Source: Carposina sasakii (taxonomy: Eukaryota > Arthropoda > Insecta > Lepidoptera > Carposinidae). Taken from it: DNA of 64,000 nt. The notes below the pieces were generated by a model that did no database searches, was not told the origin of the DNA, and worked only from the letters and a program-made list of their open reading frames with translations. Below are positions 50,090-60,711 of the stretch, piece by piece. Both the position numbers and the translations under genes were made by a program. Within the stretch, counting starts at the first letter, position 1, and each line of letters opens with the position of its first letter. Location of the stretch: the NCBI GenBank assembly GCA_014607495.2, contig CP053150.1, forward strand, positions 13,598,495-13,662,494, read 5' to 3'.

Positions 50090-51137
50090 GTCGCCTGCAA
50101 TATTTTTATGATAACTGGATGAAAATCATTAATAATAAATTAGTTATAGATAAAAAATGGCTACAAAATACCTTTTTCGAAAAAAGTTTACCAAAATAGT
50201 GTACCCTATAGTAATAATTTTACCACAGCAGAAATGCGTGATATGTCTAAGGCAATTAACAATTTATTAGACTTAGGCGCAATATACAAGTGTGAGCCAC
50301 AGACAGATCAATTTATCCCTAAAATATTTTTAGCTCCTAAAGCCAACGGCGGCAAAAGATTTATATCTGTTATATACCTAGACGATCTTTTATGCATCGG
50401 CCACACACATTCTGAATGTTTATATAATGTAACGGAAACAGTGGCACTACTTGAAAGCTTAGGATTTGTTATAAATTATGAAAAAAGTTTCGTTACGACC
50501 TTTACAACAGACAAAGTTTCTGGGCTTTATTTATAACACTCTTGACATGACATTATCATTACCTATGGATAAAAGATTATATATACTAAAAATAGTTAAG
50601 AAATTTCAATCCTTACCATTATGCACTATAAAAGATCTTGCTTGTCTCATTGATACCCTTACTGCAGCATGCCCAGCAGTTAAATACGGCTGGGTTTACA
50701 CTAAACGTCTCGAGCAAATTAAATACTTAGCATTACAAATATATAAAACATACGAAGCTAAATTTCGTCCTTCATCTATAATATTGCCTGACCTAGAATG
50801 GTGGTCAAAAAATATTTTATCGACATCAACCCCATTAAAATCGAGTAGTTTTGAACTAGAGATCTTTACAGATGCATCCAGGTCTGGCTGGGGTGCATTT
50901 TGTAAAAATCAAAGAATAAATGGGAAATGGAAAGCTAGTGAAATAAATTTTCATATTAATTTTCTAGAGTTGCTTGCAGTATTTTTTGGACTCAAATGCT
51001 TTGCACGTAATATCCGAAACTGTTCTATTTTATTACGTATTGATAACACTACGGCGTTGAGTTACGTTAATCGCATGGGTGGCATAAAGTATCCTCATCT
51101 AAATGATTTAGCGCGAGAAATTTGGCAATGGTGCTAG
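50090..51137 (+). pseudogene. DIRS reverse transcriptase/RNase H, RT core deleted
   Basis: RT begins with AGRLQYFYDNW and reaches FLAPKANGGKRFI, then jumps at about 50366 directly to SVIYLDDLLCIG. YLDD (50375-50386) is RT motif C. The segment that should hold motifs A and B, with the first catalytic aspartate, is missing, and the joint stays in frame. Frameshifts lie near 50195 (an extra A) and 50480-50500. RNase H follows, with its acidic residues in place: EIFTDAS (Asp codon 50871), FLELLA (Glu codon 50967) and RIDNTTALSYV (Asp codon 51042). A TAG at 51135-51137 interrupts the frame after REIWQWC. The enzyme would copy element RNA into DNA; this copy cannot be active. Confidence 0.88.
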
Positions 51138-51560
51138 AAGCGAAATATATGGTTATCTGCTTCTTATATTAAAAGTAAAGACAATAGAGAAGCTGATGAA
51201 GAGTCCCGAAAGGTTAATACGGACATTGAGTGGACATTAACAGATGAAGTATTTAATATACTAGTAACGGATTTAGGTAAGCCAGATATCGATTTATTCG
51301 CTTCTCGCACTAATGCCAAATGCCAAAGATATGTGTCGTGGAAGGCAGATCCAGATGCAGTTGCTGTGGATGCCTTCACTATCTCGTGGAAGGGCGTATA
51401 CTTTTACGCTTTTCCACCATTCCCACTCGTATTAAAGGTCTTGAAAAAAAAAAAAATTATATTGGACAAGGCTGTAGGCATTCTAATATTTCCATACTGG
51501 CCTTCCCAGCCGTGGTTCCCACTGTTACAAAGAATGGTTACATCCGATATTAGTTTAATA
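51138..51560 (+). pseudogene. DIRS RNase H tail and methyltransferase-like segment
   Basis: The frame resumes unchanged after the TAG. It reads SASYIKSKDNREADEESR, the C-terminal RNase H motif of DIRS elements, then GKPDIDLFASRTNAKC, SWKADPDAVAVDAF and a YAFPPFPLV motif. The last blocks match the part of DIRS proteins often described as a DNA N6-adenine methyltransferase-like domain, with FPPF in the place of a DPPY-type motif. That functional assignment comes from the family, not from this sequence. Confidence 0.7.
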
Positions 51561-52503
51561 AATCCTGGGTGCAGCCAAACTCTCAGGGACGCGTTCCTGA
51601 AACGAGGTGTCCCTATCGAATCATTGGACCTTATGATGGCTTCTTTGTCGAAAAATACTTTGCAACAATATGGTGTCTCCTACAAGTATTGGTGGCAGTA
51701 CTGCACTAAGGCAAATATAGATCCATACACATGTTCCGTTCCAAGAATGTTGACTTTTTTGACAAAACTGTTTAATAAAGGTGTGGCTTATGACACCTTG
51801 AATAGTCATCGTTCGGCTCTAAGTTTGCTTTTCGGAGATGAGTCAGGATCTCATGACCAAATTAAAAGACTATTGAAAGGTATATATAAATTAAGGCCCA
51901 ATATTCCAAAATACGCATCCACATGGGACCCTCATACAGTTTTGCAATATATTACCTCATGGGGCCCTAATAAGGATTTAACTCTGCCAAAAATTTCTAA
52001 GAAACTCGTAATATTGCTGGCCTTATGTACTGCGCATAGAGCACAGACACTTTCTCTCATTAAAGCTAATAATATCCATATCAGCCTGAACGGTATAAAA
52101 ATTGTAATTTCAGACATTATAAAAACATCAGCAGCTGGGCGCGACCAGCCAATTTTGTTCTTGCCTTATTTTACAGAAAATATCAATATATGTCCTGCTA
52201 CAGTTTTGCAAGATTATTTGTTAGTTACAAATGATTTAAGACCGAACACAGTCGAAAATCTCATAATAACGTCTAGAAGACCATATAAGTCTGTTAGCAC
52301 CCAAACCATTAGCCGATGGATTAAGGAGATCCTGGCGGAAGCCGGGGTGGATGTGACAGCATGGAGTTCTCATAGCACACGACACGCTGCCACATCTACA
52401 GCGCGAGCGCAGGGTGTCTCATTAGACGTTAATTAGGAGAACTGCTGGCTGGTCGCAGGCCTCAGAAACATTTGGTAAATTCTATAACCGTCCAGTGAAT
52501 TAA
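51540..52503 (+). pseudogene. DIRS tyrosine recombinase, catalytic tyrosine frameshifted
   Basis: This follows in the same frame as the RNase H tail (LINPGCSQTLRDAFLKRGVP onwards). It contains the N-terminal core-binding region (SKNTLQQYGVSYKYWWQYC), the catalytic arginine box CTAHRAQTLSLI (about 52038) and the His-Arg-His box SSHSTRHAAT (about 52370). The annotated frame then stops at 52434-52436. The nucleophile block (GWSQASETFGKFYNRP, Tyr codon 52483-52485) is still present in another frame and ends at TAA 52501-52503. The enzyme would insert the circular DNA copy by strand exchange. A single small indel near 52430 separates the tyrosine from the rest. Confidence 0.88.
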
Positions 52504-52640
52504 TCTAATTTAAAAAGTTATATTTATGTTATAAATAAAAATTTGTAAAAATGTAGTGTTCTTTTTTCCCATAATTACAATAATAATTAGGTATACAACT
52601 CATTAACCAGGATGCTTGCAAAATTTTCACCTCTAAACAT

Positions 52641-52761
52641 CTACATGTGTTAAAAATATATCAAAGAATGAAACGTACGAAATGTAATTGGTGATTAAAC
52701 GAACTTACCTGTAAGTGAAGTTCTATCACAATTATATGAGTACGTTTCATTCGAAGATATA
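52641..52761. repeat. DIRS internal complementary region (fused copy of both outer ends)
   Basis: 52641-52679 is the exact reverse complement of the outermost left end (48282-48320), and 52694-52761 is the reverse complement of the outermost right end (52948-53015). The two blocks are separated by 14 nt (52680-52693). In DIRS replication this region is proposed to template the joining of the two ends into a circle, so the 14-nt spacer should mirror the circle junction. The match is complete over 39 and 68 nt. That contrasts with the decayed genes and supports the assigned element ends. Confidence 0.9.
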
Positions 52762-52818
52762 AGATAAAACCCTCCCTTCCCAGATCCCTTAAAACTAAGA
52801 AAATTTTGTGATGCTCTA

Positions 52819-53015
52819 AAGAATGAAGGAAATTATCGGTAGACTAGGAATAGTGTCGTAGGTTGTAGGGTAGTTCTGTTTTCGAATTACCCACTCTGAA
52901 ATTGTGCGAAGTTGCCAGTACAATAAAAGTACTACATGTGTTAAAAATATATCTTCGAATGAAACGTACTCATATAATTGTGATAGAACTTCACTTACAG
53001 GTAAGTTCGTTTAAT
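52819..53015 (-). repeat. DIRS right inverted terminal repeat with outer extension
   Basis: 52819-52969 is the inverted partner of the left repeat. A further 46 nt (52970-53015) extends beyond it, as is typical of DIRS elements, whose right end is longer. The extension contains the palindromic motif ACTTACAGGTAAGT (52993-53006) and ends TTCGTTTAAT. Confidence 0.88.
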
Positions 53016-56000
53016 CATAATATGCTAAATATAAAAAAATAAGACATCAACGTTAATTGATTTTCGTAACAACATCAATGCCTTGGCAGTTTACCTATGT
53101 CTAAAGATCTCGGAATAATCATAAACCTATAACGATTCCACGAACTCCATTTGGAATGGTCTATAATTATCGAGGTCTGTCGATTCAAACGAAACTGCGT
53201 CTGAACGGTATGAACTTTGTTAAATAGAGGTCAAAGTTAAACTAACCAAATGCCATTTAGCACTTAAATAGCAGAATATCTCTTTACTTAATACAGGAAC
53301 CTGCAATATTAAATTTATTTATGTTATTTATCTAGATATTTATTATATATAGCATTACAAAATATTCTTAATCGTGTTTTAAATCTTTTATAAAAATTTG
53401 AAAGAAAACCTATATTTTTATCAAATTGCCAATGAATTTTGATTGGTAAGGTCCATAATTTTCAAAGTTAACATTTATTTTTTTCTTCAATTTGCCCATT
53501 CGGTGTCAATGCAATGTTCTCCTTCATAGTGATATATTTATAGAACAACGTTTTGACCTATAGGTACTTGGGATTCCCTTTACAAAGCCAATGTACCATA
53601 TGCCAAGGATGTCTTGTGTGAATTATGTTAACAGTTCTGCATTTTTGTATTTTTCTCAGTGGATTTATTTATGTTACTGTTATTTAAAACGAGCACATAA
53701 TTTACACTTTTGGTAGGTACTTTTTCCTAAAGTTTCGGTGAGGTTACCCTAAATGATTTGCTGGTAATCAGACATCAGAACAAACCGGTATTACTACAAA
53801 AATATAAAATTCCTTCCTTTTTACTTTAATGCAATAATTTGTCAGAAACAGTTATGCTATATTGTGTGATTTTTATTTTTCGTAACTTGAACTTACATTC
53901 CTTTGTACGGCTTTCATTACTAACAGTATTTCTTTATGATGTTTCAAAACTAAACCCTCGTGTCAATCATCATTAAAATCATCTATATCACTTACATTAT
54001 CCTAACGAGACATCTCATTGATACGGGTATTAATCTTATCTGCCTAAACTACCGACAAGAGCGACCTTTCGGAAATTACATACAAAATATCATCAGTGCA
54101 AATGACAAGTGAGGACTTTCGCAAGTGTAGGCTTGCATAGATATGTTACATCATTTCACTTTTGCCTACTAGTTAAATGTCAAATATTGACCCATGACAC
54201 ACAGCGCCACCTGTCTTGTACAGCCGCCTAATTTAGAAGACGCTAACATACACATCTGCCTCTTTTTGTGCAATGATTTTTAAAATGGCAGCGTTTTAAA
54301 GTTTGGTAATACAGGTAAAGTTTCGGTAATGAAACAAGTCGAAGCTATGTCTAGTACAGTGTAGACAATTATTAATTAATATGGTAATGGGATTTGTTGC
54401 GATTTACGCTAATGTATGACAATGACGATGGTAATAATGATTTAGGTAATATAATTTTACACTTGTTGGCAATGTTGCGAAAAACACAAGGCTAGTTTGT
54501 TTTAACGATATACGAGTATACTGGTCTACGACTCGACATGAATGACCTAAGATATCTTTAGTTGGTTATTTAATGGTTGTAATAGAGCTAGACAAGTGTA
54601 CTTATAAAAATATTTAAAAAATATGAGAGGATAGTGAATATTACGACAAATGTAAGACTTCCTTAAGGGTTAGTCGCTATGAACTTCGAAAGTTGTATTG
54701 TTTCCATCACAGACGAGAAGTATCGTTTGCGCTATTTAAAACAGTATCCGCTTCCATATTGAATACAATCTCGCTTTTTAAGAGATTCATGGTAAGCCTT
54801 TGAAAGGAAAAACACTATTATACCCGACATTTTCGTTTTTTGTTCGTGGACGAGAAACACGCCAAACTCTATCATGTCGTGTTCGTGTTTTAGCTTCAAT
54901 CTGTCCACAATAATTATAAATGAAAATAACATAAACGTTTATTATATAGGTATATATAATTAGTGTTATATAAATATTTCATTTGATCTAAGATAGAAGC
55001 TAGTAAAGATTGGTTTAAATAATTTTCTGATAGATGAGTTGATTGACTTGTATACGTAATAAGTTGTAAATACTTATATGATCTTTTAAAGTAATATTTT
55101 AAATTTGAGTAACCCTTTTAAAATTATTTCTAAAATAAACCATAATATGGGCATATAGATGATACATATTAGAGACTTAGGCAGAGTATTAGTGGATATA
55201 TGCAAATGGCTGACCTAAATTGCAGTAGGTTTCACATTACACCCAACCACGTTTGACCTAAGGTCAAAGTTGGTAACCCAAACCCAATCCAGTTGACATT
55301 ATGGCACAAGCCCAACATAATCACACAGCGGTCATTCAACACGACAAGAAGAGCTCATCGATTGACCCTTGAATAGAGGTGTGGACACATTGGGTAATAC
55401 TTGTACTAAATGTATACATTCTCGTATTGTCGCGAAATGTTTGGACACTGCCATAGATTGAAGTATGCATAATAGAAGTAGCTATTTTGTTGGTTGTCGA
55501 CAAATTGCAAAGTAAAATTAATCTTCATACTCATAATTTCAATAACACTTTATAAAAGGATAACATCTAAATTGAGGGATTTGCATGTATCCTCTTAGCT
55601 ACATGAAATTAAGTAAGCAACTTCTTATACTATACTGTATTACTGTTAAATCACTTTTTAACATATAACTATAACATCAAGTATAATACAAAAATAAACT
55701 AATCTTAAGATCGCCAAAATATACGATGCAATTTATTTTAATGAAATATTCGGCCGTTTCAGCGGTCCGGTCTTCCGTCGCGCGTCGGTAAGAAATGATT
55801 TGCGTATCCTAACACAATAACATTATCTCCGGTCGCAAATAATCATATTACAATGATTTGTAATAAGTAAAGATAAATTCTGGTAGACCGTGGAGGCAAG
55901 ATAAATGGTTTTAGGTCAAGCAACTTTGTGGAGTGCGTTCACACTTGCGTTACTAAATTGTTAAACCATCTTGATTTTGGCAGGTTATAGTAGGTATACT

Positions 56001-58659
56001 TTTAATCTGATTACAAAAGATTTATGTGTCCAGACCCCTGTTAGTATTACATGCTAAAACCAGAATACGTCTCAGTAAAATCTCTGCTAAAAGTCAGTGT
56101 TATGTCAGAAATATTATAGTTTAGTAGATATTAGGTAAGGTAAGCGTTATTTCGGTAGTTGAGTTAAGTGAAATAAATAATTAAACAACCTAGTAGATAA
56201 CTCAAGGTCTACTGGAAAACTAAAAACGGACAAACATATAAAAAAACTGACTTTATACCAATACTGGTTTTTTGCGTGCATAGACAGACATGCATAGCAT
56301 ATTATATTGCGTTTAAAACATATCTAAATATGCCCAAATGTAATAAAAGATTTTCATCAGCTGATAATTATGTTTCATGATTAAATAAGAAATATTTGTT
56401 TACTTCATTAAATGTAAAAAAAACATACTAATAGTTACGTGGAAAATAAACATCCTACTGCACTCATTTAAAATCTGCCGGGGGCCATTGCCAGAGTTAC
56501 CAACTTCTTCAACCTCCTCGTCAAAATATTTATTGACGCATTTACTTTCACTAAAGGATCTCATAAATCAATTACTTGTGATATATCAATCATTATGCAA
56601 TTTAATCTTAATACCATCACGGATGCTAAGATCAATCTCTTAAAAGCAACCAGTTATATTAAGAACTTATTCAATATTTCGACAATAGGTAATGGAATTA
56701 CAGATTCTAAGGTCAAAGTTCCAAAACCAAGGGATCTTATTATAAACATCATCGATATTTCGATAAATCATAAAGAAATTACCTTTGCTAAGGTTAAGCA
56801 GTTCACAGAAGTATGGGGATTATGAGCGCCATTACCTAAGTGACTCGTAATAGAATCGGCATCGTAAGGTCAGCGAAGTGAACCAGATGTTTACAGACGG
56901 CATACCGTAACAGTATTGTCGTGGCTTCAGGTCACGATCGACGTCAATAGCCTATATTGCTATAGTTTGATGCGCCGATACTTTCATTGAGAGCTAGTAG
57001 CAGGAAAATTACTTGATGTATACATGGAAGCCGAATTACAGAGTGATGAGAGATTAACATAATAGGTGTGAAGAATAGAGTAGTTAATCAATGTTCATAA
57101 ATTTTAATCAATTATAATGATAAAGCACTAGTTGAAAATAATAAATTACAGCGTGGACGGTGTAGATCCAAAAAAAAATGTCTCAAGTAAAATTCATACC
57201 AATTCTATACCGTTGGATAATTGGCGGTTTCAACAATACGAGTATAAGCTTACAGTATAATCCTACCATTTTTAAGTCTTATTCAGACAAAATCTATTGA
57301 AACTAGGGATAATAAATAATGAAGCGATGAAGGCTAAATCGTATTTGATGGTAATCTGTGTAAACAAACGGAATACTGCGGAACTTAATCATGAGACGAA
57401 CGGACAGGACAACACCTATTGAGGATTAGTTACGCTCATTATAGAGCGATTTACGAAATTGTAGGTAAATTAGCTACTGTATGAATATAGGTACCATCAG
57501 ATTTGTTTTTTTTTTTAATAGAGTTTGTTTAGGAGCGTCTAGCGCTGACCTAGGTGTTATACGACAGAACTAAAGCATTTACAATTTAGGAAGTAAAATG
57601 ACAAAACGTGATTTACCATTATACGTTTATTACATTTCAAATAACGTGTTTAAAATTATCTTTATATTATGCTGATAATTTTCGCATTTTATATCTTTAT
57701 TTGAAAAATTACCTACACGTAAAAGAAGAGTAAAGAAGAATATGATAATATTGATACATGAGTATTAATACATACTCATAAAGTTCCTCTTCCCACGTAT
57801 CTCATAGGTAGTTTATAGATAGGCAAGACTATTGAATTGGAAACCGGCAAAAACGTAGACAAAGGCGAGGAAAGTTCCAAGCGATAATTAGCGCCTATTA
57901 ATGATAAAGATATTACCCATACTCGTATTAAATACGATCGAAACTTCGGCGGTAGGCTTATCATTTACCACGTTTGACTTAATAGATTAACAGATAAAAA
58001 CTTGTACCCAACCTAATATTAATCAAGATATTTTTTAATGAGTGAATCTCACATCGTTTTCAGAAGTTATATCGTTCCCTTTAGCATTCGTGCTACAATA
58101 TTTTTCTTTAAAACACTTTTTTTTTACTAAACGGCTGAATTTCTTTTAACATCTATCAACACCGTCTTAATACAAAAGTAAACATAATTTCGACCCTTAA
58201 CCCAACTACCTAGTAGTGAGTAACTAGAATACCCGTGAAAAAATGACAAAATGTTGATATAACCAACTCTATTATATTGTATCAGTGTGAATTGACTCGT
58301 GAACACTACCTATACATCACTTTACCTATTTTCTGCCCAAGCGATTTTGTATTTTGCAGCCGTGGTATTAAGTCTATATGCAGCAGGAAAGATGGTTTCA
58401 TTGCTTCAACGACCCGTTGATTGATGTGTAGAAAGTTCGATGATAGACTATCATGTTACCATTATAGAGTGCCGTATCATTAGACTAATTTAACTAATCT
58501 ATTGTGGCAGCATTGGGGAAAACGTCGTCAAATGAACGCTTACTATCAAGTTTCACGATAATTTCACGTTTGATTTGAACTCTTTGATATTGGATAGAGT
58601 GATTTGGTAACTCTTTACTGAAGAATTTGTAGCACTAAATCTATATGACTTTGCTAACT

Positions 58660-58840
58660 AAGGACGTAAGCCTCCCCCCAGGGCACGCCACAAAGCAGTT
58701 CTGCATTGTCAGTTTTTACAGTCTCATTTTCGGACCATGTTGTCGACATGGGAGGCGTTGCTGCCCATTCTCCGGAAACCTTTATTTGTCTGTTATGATA
58801 CCGGTGCTATCCTACTTTGCCGACACCACACGGTACTTAT
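58660..58840 (-). mobile_element. Family A repeat, diverged reverse copy
   Basis: The plus strand reads GGACGTAAGCCTCCCCCCAG and GGCACGCCACAAAG, then the CATGGGAGGCGTTGCTGCCC block and a degenerate CCGACACCACACGG end. It is internally deleted relative to the full copy. It lies about 100 bp downstream (in host-gene sense) of the exon at 58943-59084. Confidence 0.75.
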
Positions 58841-58942
58841 ATTAGCAGTGCCAAAAATACCATAGACAGACACGACAGTCATGCTGCATCCAACTACACG
58901 AGTTGCACCTGTCAGTAATATTCATTTAATTTATGCACTGAC

Positions 58943-59084
58943 CTTGTATAACTTATCCTTCTGATACCAGACATCCTCCTCCTCCTCCACCTGGATGGCC
59001 TGGCTCAGGTCGTCGCGGGACCGCGAGAGGATCCGCCGGCGCGACACCATCTCACCGCCCGACAGTGCCTCGAATGGGCCTAGG
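58943..59084 (-). CDS. exp: exp-like MH2-domain gene, first visible coding exon
   Basis: Seen: a 142-bp, GC-rich exon. The acceptor is CTTGTTCCAG and the donor TACAAG|GTCAGT. One base completes a codon begun upstream, and then 47 codons run with no stop. It encodes LGPFEALSGGEMVSRRR, a basic, serine-rich stretch (ILSRSRDDLSQ), and an acidic run VEEEED leading into VWYQKDKLYK. It ends in phase 0, which the next exon (EHIQEVLDKW) continues. Inference: this is the linker just before the MH2 fold of an Expansion-like protein. The entry phase shows that at least one more coding exon lies upstream (higher coordinates); none is certain between 59085 and 64000. An ATG inside the exon is not needed as a start, because the frame stays open through the acceptor. 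Confidence 0.85.
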
Positions 59085-60063
59085 CTGGAACAAGAGTGAA
59101 ATACATGAATAAGTACTACTACTTCATGCATATTTACCAAGATCGAGCGCTGGTATCGTTCAAGCTTTCATCGCAATTTATTTTATTTTGTTCCTAAAGA
59201 AATTCAACCTCAGAAGAACAGGTGAATTTTTTAGTTAATTTTACCTCATATATATTTAAAGAAAGGTAGGTACTTCTATCTATAATTATTTTATATGAGT
59301 TTTTCATATCTACCTATACAATGATTAGGACGTGATGTCTAAAACAAACATAGATTTATTTCACAAGATAAGTTAGTCAATGCATATTCTAAAGTAATTT
59401 TCCAAATTTATACCTACAGTGAATAAGATCGTTTACCTCCTAAATATTCTACTTTAAACGAGCAATTCTTATTTATTTGCATATTAATATTTCCCGAATG
59501 TTCCCACGTTTGACGATTTTCGTATTTACATTTTCTACTAAAAATATATGGCAATAGTAATTTTCAAAAAATAAATATTACAAGACAAATCGGCGACACG
59601 ACATTAATATCTTAAAACTTTCTACTCTACATTAAGTGTAAATGTGTAACAAGATTAACTTTTCCCAACAAGGGTTATGAAATGAGACAATAGCGACGGT
59701 GAAAGCCCAACTATGGCATATTGCCGCTAGCAGAGACTTGTCTATTAATTCATTTCTATTCATGGTCTAATACTGATCATTTGTCAAAATAGGTAGTTAA
59801 AGTAACGCCTGTTGACTGTCTGTAATATGTTGATGACTTAATCTTTGATGGGCTAGACTGATGATATTTCATATTTTATTATAATGGGAACTAGACTTTG
59901 TTCTCAATATGCTGATTAGAATGTAAGTTTTTTGATCAAGCAATCTATAAGTATGTACCTCAGCCAACACGCGATCTTTATTGTGATGAACCAAGTCATA
60001 AAGTATCTATTTCACACCATAAATATAAAAAAGACACAGTGTAAATAAAAATACACAGCAAAA

Positions 60064-60267
60064 TCAAGGAGTCACATACACCAAATACAAAATCTTTTTC
60101 GCGAATAATTTTGTGAGTCGTGTTTCATAGCTGTCGCTTAAAAAACGAAGTTTTTCGGTGCACAAGTGGGCTTTTAAAACTTTACGTATCTTCAACGAAT
60201 TCATCTCCGAGATATCTCTCAAAATAAAATTTTCCAAATCATGTGCCTTATTACCAACATTATTCAT
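60064..60267 (-). CDS. Unidentified 67-codon ORF, possible upstream exon
   Basis: It starts at an ATG directly after an in-frame TAG and reads MNNVGNKAHDLENFILRDIS, then EMNSLKIRKVLKAHLCTEKL, RFLSDSYETRLTKLFAKKIL and a short end. It is rich in Lys, Arg, Glu and Leu with a helical pattern. It has the same strand as the host gene and lies 980 bp upstream of its first visible exon, so it might be a 5' coding exon. However, the only donor-like site (TATTTG|GTGTAT) leaves phase 0, while the next exon needs two bases carried over. A missing intermediate exon or a chance ORF are both possible. Confidence 0.25.
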   Translation of the reverse strand: MNNVGNKAHDLENFILRDISEMNSLKIRKVLKAHLCTEKLRFLSDSYETRLTKLFAKKILYLVYVTP

Positions 60268-60490
60268 AAGCTAAAGTGAGGTACATAAACGCTTTGAATG
60301 AGAGGAACAGTCAATTGTTAGATACGACCTTACTAGCTCGACCATTGTTGGCAGGAAGGAAGCGGTGATGCTACCCACTGACTCCGTGGGTCCTTGCGAT
60401 GGTAGCTGAGGCTTTCCTAATATGTTTACTGACTAAAGATATTAACTAAGCTTGGGATTTTATATATGTATTGTTTGTATTTAGGTGCCT

Positions 60491-60560
60491 ACTAACTAGG
60501 GGAGGCCTATGTTGGGGGAGGTCTATGTTCAGCAGTGGACTTCTCATAGCTGAGGATGAT
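60491..60560 (+). repeat. Repeat end with GCAGTGGAC-type motif, plus strand
   Basis: AGGCCTATGTTGGGGGAGG is followed by TATGTTCAGCAGTGGACTTC and GAGGATGATGAT. It matches the minus-strand fragment at 580-690 and shows a short internal duplication of the GGGGGAGG(C/T)CTATGTT unit. Confidence 0.6.
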
Positions 60561-60711
60561 GATCTATTAGTTTAAATACTTGGTCGTCCCAGAATTTTCT
60601 ATGCTTTAATTTGCATTTCTTTGGTCGCTTCTATTGCGACCTTACAGGAGTTGCAGTAGTGGGAATAAGTGGTGGGTAAATCCCGATTGCGTATGATATT
60701 TGAACGCTCTA

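Larger units (their letters stand above)
48523..50090 (+). pseudogene. DIRS ORF1 (gag-like), spliced and frameshifted
   Basis: The putative first exon, 48523-48655, starts at ATG (MPKRKASSEI...) and is Lys-rich followed by a Ser/Asp/Glu patch. A consensus donor GAAG|GTAAGA and an acceptor TTGTTCTAG at 49157 bracket a 502-bp intron. Joining across it restores an acidic frame (LDPELLLALDD...) that runs to a TGA at 49439. From there the same protein theme continues in other frames (PENCQLLK, then a TLNAEIKAAV...QLGLGITAINKAI segment). Each shift is explained by one extra base, near 49433 (a G) and in the A-run near 49463. The last open stretch, from about 49470, reads on past the gag region to the RT start at about 50090 (AGRLQYFYDNW). 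Gag proteins package the RNA; this copy cannot make a full-length one unless the frameshifts are sequencing errors. Confidence 0.75.
48282..53015 (+). mobile_element. DIRS-type tyrosine-recombinase retrotransposon, decayed, 4.7 kb
   Basis: DIRS elements replicate through RNA and are thought to integrate as circles using a tyrosine recombinase rather than an integrase. Seen here in order: left inverted terminal repeat, ORF1 (gag-like), reverse transcriptase remnant, RNase H, a methyltransferase-like segment, tyrosine recombinase, an internal complementary region copying both outer ends, and a right inverted repeat with a 46-nt outer extension. That is the full DIRS layout. The ends were set from the internal complementary region, whose halves are complementary to 48282-48320 and to 52948-53015. 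Coding capacity is lost: several one-base insertions, one TAG stop, a deleted RT core, and a frameshift just before the recombinase tyrosine. It lies in a host intron, antisense to the host gene. It cannot be autonomous as written, though its DNA termini look intact. Confidence 0.92.
38897..58942 (-). other. Host-gene intron between first and second visible exons (20,046 bp)
   Basis: This is inferred from the two flanking exons and their matching phase. It contains the foldback element at 39061-39823, the DIRS retrotransposon at 48282-53015 (opposite strand) and the small repeat at 58660-58840. I see nothing assignable in 39830-45640, 45850-48280 or 53020-58650, apart from short GC-rich patches near 45300-45370 and 47150-47400 and a TATCGATA motif near 41899. 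A 76-codon ATG ORF at 56595-56825 (+) has no features I recognise and may be chance. Confidence 0.85.
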
